Below, in pieces: positions 43,838 to 52,777 of a stretch of 64,000 bases of DNA. The DNA is from Myxococcales bacterium (GTDB lineage Bacteria > Myxococcota_A > Polyangia > Polyangiales > Ga0077539): contig JAAFIF010000007.1 of NCBI GenBank assembly GCA_013298625.1, positions 1 through 64,000 of the forward strand. The letters are read 5' to 3'. Positions within the stretch are counted from its first letter, which is position 1. Each line of letters starts with the position of its first letter. Position numbers and translations under genes: made by a program. The notes beneath the pieces were generated by a model. The model saw only the letters and a list, made by a program, of their open reading frames with translations, did not search any database and was not told the origin of the DNA.

Positions 43838-44893
43838 ATGGCCTCTCGCTCGCTTCTCGCTCGCCTCGGCATCGCTCAGGAGCTCCCTGTCGGCGAAGTC
43901 GCATCGGTTCCGTGGACCGCACGCAGCGCCACGGAGTCATTGGATAATTTAGTCTCGCAAGGACACGCGGACCCGTCGCGGTTCGAGCCCTTCGCGTGGG
44001 CTGACGACGCGAGCCCTGGGCTCACCTTCGCGCGCTCGCGCGCCGTCCCCGAGCTCATCCGCGTCGAGGGGCCGCAAGTGTGCTCGGCGGCCGTCGTCGG
44101 AAGCGCGCGCAGAGTCGGCGCGGACGCGCTGGTCTTCGTCGCCGTCGAAGGAAGCGCCCTTCGCGTCGGCGCTCGGCTGCTCTCGGTCGAGGGCGATCGA
44201 CTCGCGTTGGACGCGCTCGCGTCGGACGAGGTCGAAGCGCAAGAGCTGCGACCGTCGGGGCTCGGCGCGGACCTCGCGCGGCTCGTCGCTGTCCAGCGCG
44301 CGAGCGTTGCGATGGACAACGCGATCGCCGAGGTCTTCGCGGGGCTCGAGCTCAGCGAGTGGCTGATCGACGACGCGACAGCGCTTCACGAGCGCGGCGG
44401 ATCGCGCTCCACCGCAGCGGCGCTGGGGCTGATCGCGCGGCTCTACGAGGCGCCCGCCGAGGACGCGAGCGCCCTGTTGGCGTCGGTGCTCGCGGGCAAG
44501 ACCACCCTCGCCTCTGCGCGGACGCAGGTCGCCTCGTGGTGGAAGCAGCGATCGAGCGACGAGGTCTCGCTCATCGAGCGGGAGGCGCTCGCGTGGTGCG
44601 AGCGGGCGAAGGACGCGCTGGCGACGCTCTCGCTCGCGGTCGAAGAGGATCGCCCCGAGCTCGGCGCGCTGGCCCGACGGTGGATCCGTGAGCGCGACGA
44701 CCTCGAGTCTCTGCGCGAGTCGCTCGCGGTGATCGGCCGCGACGCAGCGCTCACCGCGGCGCTCGACGCGCTCGACGGCGACGCAGCGGCGCACGGGACG
44801 CTCTTCAGCGAGCTGGTCGCGCTCGAGGGCGACCGCTGGAGCGCGCTCGGGTGGCAGCAGCCGCACCTGTGGTGGAGCGGATTCACGCGCTGA
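43838..44893 (+). CDS. hypothetical protein
   Basis: A 351-residue soluble protein with no recognised domain. It is rich in Ala, Leu, Glu and Arg and mostly helical after about residue 130 (SLIEREALAWCERAKDALAT). Residues 70-130 look beta-rich (DALVFVAVEGSALRVGARLL). It follows the sigma-like gene by about 60 bases on the same strand and may belong to the same transcript. Confidence 0.75.
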   Translation: MASRSLLARLGIAQELPVGEVASVPWTARSATESLDNLVSQGHADPSRFEPFAWADDASPGLTFARSRAVPELIRVEGPQVCSAAVVGSARRVGADALVFVAVEGSALRVGARLLSVEGDRLALDALASDEVEAQELRPSGLGADLARLVAVQRASVAMDNAIAEVFAGLELSEWLIDDATALHERGGSRSTAAALGLIARLYEAPAEDASALLASVLAGKTTLASARTQVASWWKQRSSDEVSLIEREALAWCERAKDALATLSLAVEEDRPELGALARRWIRERDDLESLRESLAVIGRDAALTAALDALDGDAAAHGTLFSELVALEGDRWSALGWQQPHLWWSGFTR

Positions 44894-44934
44894 GCGCGGG
44901 GCGCGCGCGCTGCGGCCGTGTACGATCGGCGCGC

Positions 44935-45216
44935 ATGGGTCTCAAAGGCATCGGTCGCTTCATGATGGGGGTCGCGATCGGCGCTGTGATCGCGCTGATC
45001 GTCGCGCGCAAGACCGTCGGCGAGGGGCGCGAGGTCTTCAACCTTCAGCGCGGCCCGACCATGTTGGCCATGGTGATCGGCGCGCTGGGCGGCGGGCTCA
45101 CGCTCTCGCTCGCGGACAAGAACTCGAAGGCGGCTGCGATCGTGGCGAGCATCACCGCGCTCGCGTTGGCCTTCGTGGTGCTGGTGATCGACACCAACGC
45201 GGCGAACGTGCTGTGA
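44935..45216 (+). CDS. small membrane protein
   Basis: A 93-residue protein with three hydrophobic segments (MMGVAIGAVIALIVA near 10-24, MLAMVIGALGGGLTLSL near 43-60, IVASITALALAFVVLVI near 70-86). No family recognised. The frame shows the strong third-position G+C bias of its neighbours. It follows the hypothetical gene by about 40 bases. Confidence 0.68.
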   Translation: MGLKGIGRFMMGVAIGAVIALIVARKTVGEGREVFNLQRGPTMLAMVIGALGGGLTLSLADKNSKAAAIVASITALALAFVVLVIDTNAANVL

Positions 45217-45260
45217 CGATCTGACCGCGGGTCATGCTGAAGATTCTCTAGCAGAATCGA

Positions 45261-46259
45261 TCAGCCGAAGTGGTGCGCGCTGAGCCTGAGGTTGGCGAGC
45301 GTCCCGTTGTAGGGGACGCGGGCGCGATCGGAGCCCGCGGCGCCAGCGACGACCATGAGCGGGATCAAGTGCTCTTCGCGCGGGTGGACCTCGCGCGCGG
45401 ACGGGGCGCTGGCCCACTCGCGCAGCATGCGGTCGCGCACGGCGGGCTCGGCGGCGGTGGCCTCGCGAAGCCATCGGTCGAAGGCCTCGGAGGCGGGCTG
45501 AGCGCGGCCTGCGGCGAAGAAGCCGCGCATGTTGTGGTAGGTCATTCCGCTGCCGACGATGAGGACGCCTTCGTCGCGAAGGGGCGCGAGCGCGCGGCCG
45601 ATGGCGAGGTGCTCGGCGGGGTCGAGCCCGGTCTTGAGCGAGACCTGCACGACGGGCACCTCCGCCTCGGGCCACGCCACTTTCAGCGGAACGAACGTCC
45701 CGTGGTCATACCCGCGCGTGCTGTTGCTGGCCGTCGCGATGCCTGCGGCGCGCAAGAGCGACTGCACGCGCGCGGCGACCGTCGGGTGCCCTGGCGCGGG
45801 CCACTCGATCCGATACGTCTCCGGAGGAAACCCGTAGTAGTCGAAGAGCAACGGCGGGCGCTCGCCGTTCATCACGGTGACGACGGGCTCTTCCCAGTGG
45901 GCCGAGAGCACGACGAGCGCCGTGGGGCGGGCGCCGATGCTCGCCGGGACGCCTCGCAGGTACGCGAGCATGTCGTCCTTCTCGCGCTGCGTTCCGAACG
46001 CGAGGGGCATGAAGGGCCACGGGCCGCCGCCGTGCGGAAGAAACACCACGGGCATGCGCCCCGAAGGTGCGCGCGGTGTCGCTGTGCTGGTCGTGTTGGT
46101 CATCGTCGATCCTGTGCTTGCTGGCTGGGGAGCGCCGCCCGTCGCCGCGGCCGCGAGGCCGGTGACCGCAGCGACGCCGGTGATGGCCGCTGCTGCGAGC
46201 GCTCCGCGGCGAGAGAGCCCTTCGCCGTCGCGTTGGTCCTTGTCGCTGTCGTTGCTCAT
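45261..46259 (-). CDS. DODA-type (LigB-family) extradiol dioxygenase-like protein with Tat-like signal
   Basis: A 332-residue protein. The N-terminus has a twin-arginine signal (LSRRGALAAAAITGVAAV), unusual for this normally cytosolic family. The catalytic domain from about residue 68 has the metal ligands H76 (FLPHGGGPWPFM), a later His in VLSAHWEEP, and H in GYDHGTFVPLK; GSGMTYHNMRGFF also matches. The family includes DOPA 4,5-dioxygenases and YgiD. The substrate is unknown. The start at 46259 gives the Tat signal. It is divergent from the helicase gene at 46387. Confidence 0.9.
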   Translation of the reverse strand: MSNDSDKDQRDGEGLSRRGALAAAAITGVAAVTGLAAAATGGAPQPASTGSTMTNTTSTATPRAPSGRMPVVFLPHGGGPWPFMPLAFGTQREKDDMLAYLRGVPASIGARPTALVVLSAHWEEPVVTVMNGERPPLLFDYYGFPPETYRIEWPAPGHPTVAARVQSLLRAAGIATASNSTRGYDHGTFVPLKVAWPEAEVPVVQVSLKTGLDPAEHLAIGRALAPLRDEGVLIVGSGMTYHNMRGFFAAGRAQPASEAFDRWLREATAAEPAVRDRMLREWASAPSAREVHPREEHLIPLMVVAGAAGSDRARVPYNGTLANLRLSAHHFG

Positions 46260-46386
46260 CGCCGCACTACCTCGTGCACCGTCGTCGATTTCGAAACCCC
46301 TCGCGCGACGACGACTATACCGCGAAGCGACGTTCGTTTTGCAGACTCGATCGCGCGGCGATGAAGCACTACTCGTCACCACGGTG

Positions 46387-48204
46387 ATGGACACGACGGC
46401 GTTGGACAGGGTCGCGGGCATGGTCGCGCGCGCGAGCGAAGGGCGATCGAGCGCAGAATGGGCGCTGTTTTCGCAGCTCCGCGTCGAGCGCGACGGGCGC
46501 GTGAAGGACTACCTCGTCGGCTCGGTCACCGACGTCGACGGCGAGGTCGCGGTGTTGCACTGGCGCAACGCTCCGTTGTCGCGGCTGATGTACGAGTGCG
46601 ACGAGGGAGACCTCTTCGAGTTCGCCGGCGCGCAGCGACCGATCGAAGGCAAGCTGCTCGAGCGACACATCGTGCACACGGATCGCGAAGGCGCGCTCGT
46701 CGCGCTCGAGCGCAACGGGCAGCGCTTCGAGCGGCGCGAAGGCGCGTGGGTCGCGACGGGCGACGCGACGCCCGCGCTCGCGCTGCGAGACGCCCAGGCG
46801 CGCGCGAGGCCGAGGACCCCAGTCGACGTCACCCTCGACGACGCTCAACGCGCTGCCGTGCAGCGAACGCACCGCGAAGCCCTGCTCGTCCTCGGCGAAG
46901 CCGGCGCAGGAAAGACCACGGTCGCCCTCCACCGCGTCGCCTGGCTCGACCGCCTTCGCCGCCAGGGCAACGACCGCGCCGAGCCGCTCAAGGTCCTCGT
47001 CGTCGCGCCCACCGAAGGGCTGCGCCGACTGCTGCGAACATCGCTCGAGCGGCTGGGCGTCGCGCGGGCCGACGTCGTTCAGTTCGACCGATGGGCGACC
47101 TCGCAAGCGCGGCGCGCGTTCGAGCGCATCCCCGCGCGCGACGTGTACTTCGACGCGCCGATGAGCGTCCTTCGCGTCAAGCGCAGCCGCGCGCTGCGCT
47201 CGGTGATCGCGCAGTACGCGCGCCGTCGACGCAAGGGGCGCGTGTCCCGCGACGACCTGCACGAGCTGTTCGGCGACCGCGCGCTGCTCGCGCCGATCGC
47301 GAGCGCCTCGGACGTCGAAGCCGTCGCGCAGCACACGCGCGCGCAGTTTCGCAGCCGCACCGAGGACGCGTACGCCTCGCTGGTCGACGCGGACCGACTG
47401 CAGACCGCCGACGGTCGATCGATCGACAGCGCGACGCCCGACGACCTCGCAGGGCGCATCGACGCCGAGGACGCTCCGGTGCTCTTCGAGCTCGCGCGCT
47501 GCGCGAGGCAGCCGTACGCGATCGAGCGCTACGACTGCGTGGTGGTCGACGAAGCGCAAGAGCTCGCGCCGCTCGAGCTCGCGCTGATCGGCGACGCGCT
47601 CGCGCCGGGCGGAGCGCTCATCGTCGCGGGGGACGCGAGCCAACAAGTGGACGCGACCTCGAGCTACGAGGGATGGAGGCAGACGCTCGCGGACCTCGGC
47701 GCGCAGCACTACAGCACGGTGAAGCTCGAGACGAGCTACCGCTGCCCTGCGCCCGTGACCGAGCTCGCGCGGGCGATCTTGCGCGAGCCCGACGGGGTCT
47801 TCGCGCGCCCCATCGCAGAGGGAGAGCGCGTGCGTCGCTGGGCGGACACGAGCGAGGCGCACTTGCTCGCGCGGGCGTGCCGATCGGTGCGCGCGCTGCG
47901 GCGCGAAGATCGCACGGCGTCCATCGCCGTGGTGGCGCGCACCGAAGAGAGCGCGCAGCGGTGGAGCACGGTGCTCGGGCCGGCGCTCGCCGCGCACTAC
48001 GCGCGCGAGGGGGATTTCACCGACGATCACGCGGTGCACGTGTGCTCGGTGCGCGAGGTGAAGGGGCTCGAGTTCGACTACGTCCTCGCGCTCGACGCCA
48101 CGAGCGGCAACTACCCGAGCACGCCGCAAGGCAGGCACGCGCTGTACGTCGCGGTGACGCGGGCGACGCACACGATTGTATTGGGCGCGGTCAATCCGCG
48201 GTGA
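46387..48204 (+). CDS. UvrD/HelD-like superfamily 1 helicase
   Basis: A 605-residue protein with Walker A GEAGAGKTT at 170-178, Walker B VVVDEAQE near 386, motif III IVAGDASQQ, the motif IV region LETSYRCP, motif V EVKGLEFDYVLALD, and motif VI YVAVTRATHT. The N-terminal 150 residues lack the 1A/2B arrangement of UvrD and resemble the HelD-type extension (an RNA polymerase-associated helicase). It is shorter than HelD, which is about 680-770 residues. A role in clearing stalled polymerase or in repair is possible. Confidence 0.87.
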   Translation: MDTTALDRVAGMVARASEGRSSAEWALFSQLRVERDGRVKDYLVGSVTDVDGEVAVLHWRNAPLSRLMYECDEGDLFEFAGAQRPIEGKLLERHIVHTDREGALVALERNGQRFERREGAWVATGDATPALALRDAQARARPRTPVDVTLDDAQRAAVQRTHREALLVLGEAGAGKTTVALHRVAWLDRLRRQGNDRAEPLKVLVVAPTEGLRRLLRTSLERLGVARADVVQFDRWATSQARRAFERIPARDVYFDAPMSVLRVKRSRALRSVIAQYARRRRKGRVSRDDLHELFGDRALLAPIASASDVEAVAQHTRAQFRSRTEDAYASLVDADRLQTADGRSIDSATPDDLAGRIDAEDAPVLFELARCARQPYAIERYDCVVVDEAQELAPLELALIGDALAPGGALIVAGDASQQVDATSSYEGWRQTLADLGAQHYSTVKLETSYRCPAPVTELARAILREPDGVFARPIAEGERVRRWADTSEAHLLARACRSVRALRREDRTASIAVVARTEESAQRWSTVLGPALAAHYAREGDFTDDHAVHVCSVREVKGLEFDYVLALDATSGNYPSTPQGRHALYVAVTRATHTIVLGAVNPR

Positions 48205-48211
48205 CCGCGGG

Positions 48212-49534
48212 TCACTTCTCGACGCGGTCGAGCGCTTGCGCGACGGCGTCGGCCAGGGCGCGGCGGCGGTCGGCGAGGCGCGCGACGAGCAGCGGGCGGC
48301 TCGTGCGGATCCAGCCGTGGCGCAGCGCTGCGAGCGCGAGCGCGAGCTCTTCGTCGAAGCGCAGGGCGAAATAGCCGGTCAACGGCGCGAGCAGCGCGAA
48401 GGCGAGCGCGTACCACGGGCCGAGGACGAAGAGCGCGACGAGGGCTTGGACGACCCAGGTGAGGCCGACGAAGATCATTCCGCCGAGGAGCTTGACCGAG
48501 CCGAGGACGTCTTCGTTTTGCGTGTAGCGATGGGCGACGACGCGAACGAGGCGATAGGGAACCCAGCTGAGCAGCGCTCCGACGAGGGCGAGCGGAGCCA
48601 TGACGGCGAGCTCGATCGCGACGCGGATCGCGGTGCCGAGGCGCACGCGTCCGACCTCGAGTCCCCAAGGGTCTTGCACGCCGAGCGCGCGCAGGATGCG
48701 GTCGTACTCGCGCACCTCGCGGACGATCTCTTCGGCCTGCGCGGGGTCGCGCGCTTCGAGCGTCGCGAGCGCGTCGGCGAGCGTTCGTGCGCGGGCGTGG
48801 CGCGCGTCGAGGTCGTCGCGCAGCGCTGGGTCTCCGGTCCACACAGCGACGCGCGCGACGCCGTCGAGCACGGCGCGGGTGCTCGCCTGTACGACGAGGC
48901 CGTGGAGTCGCTCGGCGATCACGGCGGTGAGGGCGTCCACTGCGGCCCGCGGATCCGCGGCGTACTGCGCGCGAAAGGACTGCACGTCGATGGGCTCACC
49001 GACGACGGCGAGCACGCGAGAGCGAAAGATCGAGCGCGCTTCGTACTCGAGACCGACGGGGACGATCGTGAGCTCGGACACGCCGCCGAGCTCGGCGTCC
49101 GACGAGAGCGCGATGCGCGCCGCGCCGGTCTTGAGCGGCTGGATGTGGGCGTCTGCGTGCGAGACGCCTTCGGGAAACAGCGCGAGCGCCTCGCGCGCCG
49201 CGAGGGCCTGTCGACACAGGGCGAACGTGCGCTCGTTGCCGTCGCGGGTGTCTTCTCCCTGCGCGGCGTCTTGTTTTCTGAACACCGGGATCACGCCGAA
49301 CGAGCCCATCGCGAAGCGCCACAGGGCGTTCGAGAACAGGGTGCTCTTCGCGAGAAAGCGCGCGCGCACGCCGGTGATGATGCGCAGCACGATCGGGTCG
49401 AGCAGCCCGTTGGGGTGGTTGGCGACGAGGATGACCCTGCCGGACTTGGGCAGCCGCTCGCGGTTGGCCAGCGAACGACCTGGAAAATACAGCGCCACCA
49501 GCGCCTCGCAGAGCCAACGAAAGAAGGTGCTCAA
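48212..49534 (-). CDS. PlsC-family 1-acyl-glycerol-phosphate acyltransferase-like membrane protein
   Basis: A 440-residue protein. The acyltransferase block I is NHPNGLLDP (the H-x4-D motif at 39-46) and block III FPEGVSHAD. The C-terminal half has three or four membrane segments (VMAPLALVGALLSWVPYRLV, MIFVGLTWVVQALVALFVLGP). It transfers acyl groups to lysophospholipid-like acceptors at the inner membrane. The first codon appears to be TTG (49534), with no ATG in place. It is convergent with the helicase gene, eight bases apart. Confidence 0.88.
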   Translation of the reverse strand: MSTFFRWLCEALVALYFPGRSLANRERLPKSGRVILVANHPNGLLDPIVLRIITGVRARFLAKSTLFSNALWRFAMGSFGVIPVFRKQDAAQGEDTRDGNERTFALCRQALAAREALALFPEGVSHADAHIQPLKTGAARIALSSDAELGGVSELTIVPVGLEYEARSIFRSRVLAVVGEPIDVQSFRAQYAADPRAAVDALTAVIAERLHGLVVQASTRAVLDGVARVAVWTGDPALRDDLDARHARARTLADALATLEARDPAQAEEIVREVREYDRILRALGVQDPWGLEVGRVRLGTAIRVAIELAVMAPLALVGALLSWVPYRLVRVVAHRYTQNEDVLGSVKLLGGMIFVGLTWVVQALVALFVLGPWYALAFALLAPLTGYFALRFDEELALALAALRHGWIRTSRPLLVARLADRRRALADAVAQALDRVEK

Positions 49535-49569
49535 TGGAGATCTAGAAGAGAGTGTAGAACGGACTGGCG

Positions 49570-51048
49570 ATGACCGACGTGCGCGCGAAGCAAGCAGTGT
49601 TTCCTCCGGCGAAATTGTTCATCGACGGGGAGTTCGTGGACGCCGCGGACGGGGCGACGCTGGACGCGATCAACCCGACCGACGGGCGGGTGTTGTGGCG
49701 CGCGCCGTGTGCGGGCGTCGAGGACGTCGAGCGCGCCGTGCGCGCGGCGCGAGATGCTTTCGATCAGTCCAAGTGGCCCACGATGAGCGCGGCGTCGCGC
49801 GCGAGGATCGTGCGGCGCTTCGGCGAGCTCGTGTGGGAGCGCCGCGAGGCGATCGCGCTGGTCGAGACGCTCAACAACGGCAAGCTGTACCGCGACGCGC
49901 TCACCGACGACGTGGGCGCCGCGGCGGGGGCGCTGCAGTACTTCGCGTCGTGGGGCGACAAGCTCTGCGGCGAGACGCTGCCGGTCCGCGGGGATTTTCT
50001 CACGTACACGCTGCGCGAGCCGCTCGGCGTCGTCGCAGCCATCGTCCCGTGGAACTTTCCGACCTCGCTCGCCGCGTGGAAGATCGGCCCGGCGCTGGTC
50101 GCGGGCAACACCGTGGTGCTCAAGCCGAGCGAGCTGACCCCCATCACGGCGTTGATGTTGGCTGAGTGCGCGAGGGACGCGGGCGTTCCGCCGGGGGTGT
50201 TCAACGTGGTGCCTGGGCTCGGGTCAGTCGCGGGCGACGCGCTCGCGAGGCACCCGTCGGTCGACCTCGTCGCGTTCACGGGCTCGCCTCGCACGGCGCG
50301 CGCGCTCATGCGAGCCAGCAGCGAGAGCAACCTCAAGAAGCTCTCGCTCGAACTCGGGGGAAAATCCCCGCAGATCGTCCTCGCCGACGCCGACCTCGAC
50401 GCCGCGGCCGAAGCCATCACCTGGGGCATCTTCTCGAACAAGGGCGAGGTCTGCTCCGCCGGCTCGCGGGTGATCGCGCATCGATCGATCTATCACTCGC
50501 TCGTCGAGCGCGTGGCCGAGCGCGCCTCGAAGATCCGCGTGGGCGACCCCAGGGACAACGAGACGCAGATGGGCCCGCTCGTCTCGCTCCGTCAGCTCGA
50601 GAGCGCGCTCGGCTTCGTCACGCGCGCCATCGACGCGGGCGCACGGCTCGTCGTCGGCGGAGAGCGCGACACGCAAGGGGCCCACGGAGAAGGGTTCTTT
50701 CTGCGCCCCACGGTGTTCGCCGACGTGCGCGAAGGCAGCGAACTCGAGCAAGAAGAGGTCTTCGGCCCGGTGCTCGCGTGCCTCGCCGTCGACGACGAAG
50801 ACGCAGCGATCCGCGTGGCCAACGGCGTTCGCTACGGCCTCGCCGCGGGCGTGTGGACCAAGGACACGGCGAAGGCGCACGCGCTCGCGAGGCGCATCCG
50901 CGCCGGAGTCGTGTGGCTCAACACGTACGACCGCTTCGACACGGCCGCGCCGTTCGGCGGCTACAAAGAGAGCGGCTGGGGCCGCGACCTCTCTTCGCAC
51001 GCGTTCGACACGTACACCCAGAGCAAGTGCGTGTGGACCGCGCTGTGA
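49570..51048 (+). CDS. NAD(P)-dependent aldehyde dehydrogenase
   Basis: A 492-residue member of the ALDH superfamily. Catalytic Cys lies in NKGEVCSAGSR near residue 296 and the general base Glu in LSLELGGKSP near 262. NAD-binding AIVPWNFP and the C-terminal PFGGYKESGWGRD are normal. It oxidises aldehydes to acids; the closest style is betaine or gamma-aminobutyraldehyde dehydrogenase. It is divergent from the acyltransferase gene with only 35 bases between the starts. Confidence 0.95.
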   Translation: MTDVRAKQAVFPPAKLFIDGEFVDAADGATLDAINPTDGRVLWRAPCAGVEDVERAVRAARDAFDQSKWPTMSAASRARIVRRFGELVWERREAIALVETLNNGKLYRDALTDDVGAAAGALQYFASWGDKLCGETLPVRGDFLTYTLREPLGVVAAIVPWNFPTSLAAWKIGPALVAGNTVVLKPSELTPITALMLAECARDAGVPPGVFNVVPGLGSVAGDALARHPSVDLVAFTGSPRTARALMRASSESNLKKLSLELGGKSPQIVLADADLDAAAEAITWGIFSNKGEVCSAGSRVIAHRSIYHSLVERVAERASKIRVGDPRDNETQMGPLVSLRQLESALGFVTRAIDAGARLVVGGERDTQGAHGEGFFLRPTVFADVREGSELEQEEVFGPVLACLAVDDEDAAIRVANGVRYGLAAGVWTKDTAKAHALARRIRAGVVWLNTYDRFDTAAPFGGYKESGWGRDLSSHAFDTYTQSKCVWTAL

Positions 51049-51085
51049 TTCGCTGCGTTGGAGGGTGGTGGACGCCCTCGCGCGC

Positions 51086-51370
51086 TCACCGCTCGATCGG
51101 CGCGCGCCTCGCGTCGAACACGCGCAGGACCTCGAGCACATCGCCCCTGCGCCGGTAGTAGATCACCAGCGAGCCAACCGGCCAGCGGCGCGCGCTGCGC
51201 CCGCTGTCGATCACCACCTCGCGACCTTCGAACTCCCGCGCGGCGAGCGCGGTCACGATCGACACCACGCTGTCATGGAGCCCCTGCGCGGCGGTCGGGT
51301 TGCGATCGCGTAGCCACTCTAGCGCAGCAAGGTATTCGCGCTCCGCAGCCGGGGCGAACCGAAACGTCAT
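51086..51370 (-). CDS. type II toxin, RelE/ParE superfamily
   Basis: A 94-residue protein with the ParE/RelE pattern: FAPAAEREYLAALEWLRDR at the start and SLVIYYRRRGDVLEVLRVFDARR at the end, the typical YR-x-E-x-x-R-V-H-like strand. ParE members poison gyrase and RelE members cut mRNA; I cannot tell which. The ATG overlaps the stop of the upstream antitoxin by four bases, the classic antitoxin-first layout. Confidence 0.9.
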   Translation of the reverse strand: MTFRFAPAAEREYLAALEWLRDRNPTAAQGLHDSVVSIVTALAAREFEGREVVIDSGRSARRWPVGSLVIYYRRRGDVLEVLRVFDARRAPIER

Positions 51371-51594
51371 CCGGCCGCCCGTCGGCGCGGTGAATCGAGC
51401 ATCGCTTGCGCGCGGCGAAACACATCGGCGCCGTCCACGCCCTCGCCGCGGTCCATCGCATCCATCGCTTCGATGATCCCTCCGCGTTGCTCGTCGGTGA
51501 GCTCGTCGCCATCGAGCCGCGAGAGCGCCTCCCGCGCTTCATCCTCGGTCATCGATGCCACCCGCGCCGCGAGCTGCTCTTTCGCCGTGCTCAT
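51367..51594 (-). CDS. antitoxin of the RelE/ParE pair
   Basis: A 75-residue acidic helical protein (VASMTEDEAREALSRLDGDE ... GEGVDGADVFRRAQAMLDS) in the first position of a two-gene toxin-antitoxin unit. The C-terminal DGADVFRRAQ segment looks like the toxin-binding helix of addiction-module antidotes. No obvious DNA-binding fold at the N-terminus. The start at 51594 is preferred over an in-frame start at 51651. Confidence 0.85.
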   Translation of the reverse strand: MSTAKEQLAARVASMTEDEAREALSRLDGDELTDEQRGGIIEAMDAMDRGEGVDGADVFRRAQAMLDSPRRRAAG

Positions 51595-51801
51595 TGTCCA
51601 AAGCCTAGCACCGTGGCGAGGGGAGCGCGGCGCGCCGCTCAACGTGTACACGACACGTCGCGCTCGTCCGCTGCCTGGACAAAACGGGGCGAATCAGTGT
51701 GTCTTCTCAGAGGTGATTCCGCCGATCGAAGGGCCGTTCACGAGGGTGCTTCTCCGGCGCTCACCCTCCTTCACGACGCGCTCGTGCGCGTGGATGGCGC
51801 C

Positions 51802-52770
51802 ATGACCGCGCCGCTCACGATCGCCGAAGCCGAGTCGCTGATCCGCGCGCAGACGAGGCACGCTGTGCGCGTGCGCGCCGTGCGCGACGTCTCGATGCGC
51901 GCCGTGGCCCTGCAGCAGTGGATCGAGCGCCGCACGATCGAGACCATCGCGACCAAGCCCGCGCCGACGCTCGACCCGCCCCGCGATCTCTGGTCGGAGC
52001 TGTGGTCGCTCGAGCGCGAAGCCCCCGCTCCGTACACCGAAGCGGTGCGGCTCGTGACCGACGCCAACACGGGCGCGGTGCGCGCTTGCCCGGCGTGCAC
52101 AGGCTCGGGCAAGCGAGTGTGCGAAGCGTGTGGAGGGACGACGGCGGTCGCGTGCCGCACGTGCGGCGGCACCGGCGACGGCCCCTGGTACGGAGCGGAG
52201 CGCGAGCGGTGCTCGACCTGCGGAGGCCTCGGCAGCGGGCACTGCACTCACTGCACGTTGGGCTCGCTCGACTGCGACACCTGCGAGCTGAGCGGCAAGA
52301 CGTTCAGCGTGCAGCGCGCGCGTGTGCAGTGGATGAACCAGTCGCACCGGGCTGCGCTCAGCGCCGCGCCCAAGGGCGTGGACGTAGAGCTCGACAAGAT
52401 GCGCAGAGAGCGGTCGTTCGACTTCGATCGCGGCGCGTTTCGGGCGGTGCACAGCGGGACGGTCGAGCACTTTCGCGCGGCGCCGACGCACGAAGAGAGC
52501 GAGGCGACCGCGGCGCTCACGCGGCTCGCGAAGCAGAACCCGCCGCAGATGCACGAGCGAATCGCGGCGCAGCGCGGGTGGGTCGAGCGCTACGAAGTGT
52601 GGGAGATCACCGTGGACGCGAGCGGCGCGCCGATCAGCGTGTATGCGATCGGCCCCGATCGGGTGATCGCCGACGCGAGCGCGCTGTCGACCGGGCCCGG
52701 TCCAGCGGTCGCGGTGATCGCTGTGGGCCTCGGCATCGCGGCGATCCTCGCGGCGAGCGTCCTGCGCTGA
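51802..52770 (+). CDS. DnaJ-type zinc-finger protein with C-terminal membrane anchor
   Basis: A 322-residue protein. Residues 95-165 hold a run of CxxCxGxG-type motifs (CPACTGSGKRVCEACGG, CRTCGGTGDG, CSTCGGLGSGHCTHC, CDTCELSG), a cysteine-rich domain like that of DnaJ but without a J domain. The last 25 residues form one hydrophobic segment (AVAVIAVGLGIAAILAASVL) that would anchor it in the membrane, tail last. It may act in thiol or folding chemistry at the inner membrane; no specific function is known. ATG 51802 is the only reasonable start before the conserved part. Confidence 0.83.
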   Translation: MTAPLTIAEAESLIRAQTRHAVRVRAVRDVSMRAVALQQWIERRTIETIATKPAPTLDPPRDLWSELWSLEREAPAPYTEAVRLVTDANTGAVRACPACTGSGKRVCEACGGTTAVACRTCGGTGDGPWYGAERERCSTCGGLGSGHCTHCTLGSLDCDTCELSGKTFSVQRARVQWMNQSHRAALSAAPKGVDVELDKMRRERSFDFDRGAFRAVHSGTVEHFRAAPTHEESEATAALTRLAKQNPPQMHERIAAQRGWVERYEVWEITVDASGAPISVYAIGPDRVIADASALSTGPGPAVAVIAVGLGIAAILAASVLR

Positions 52771-52777
52771 GCGACGC

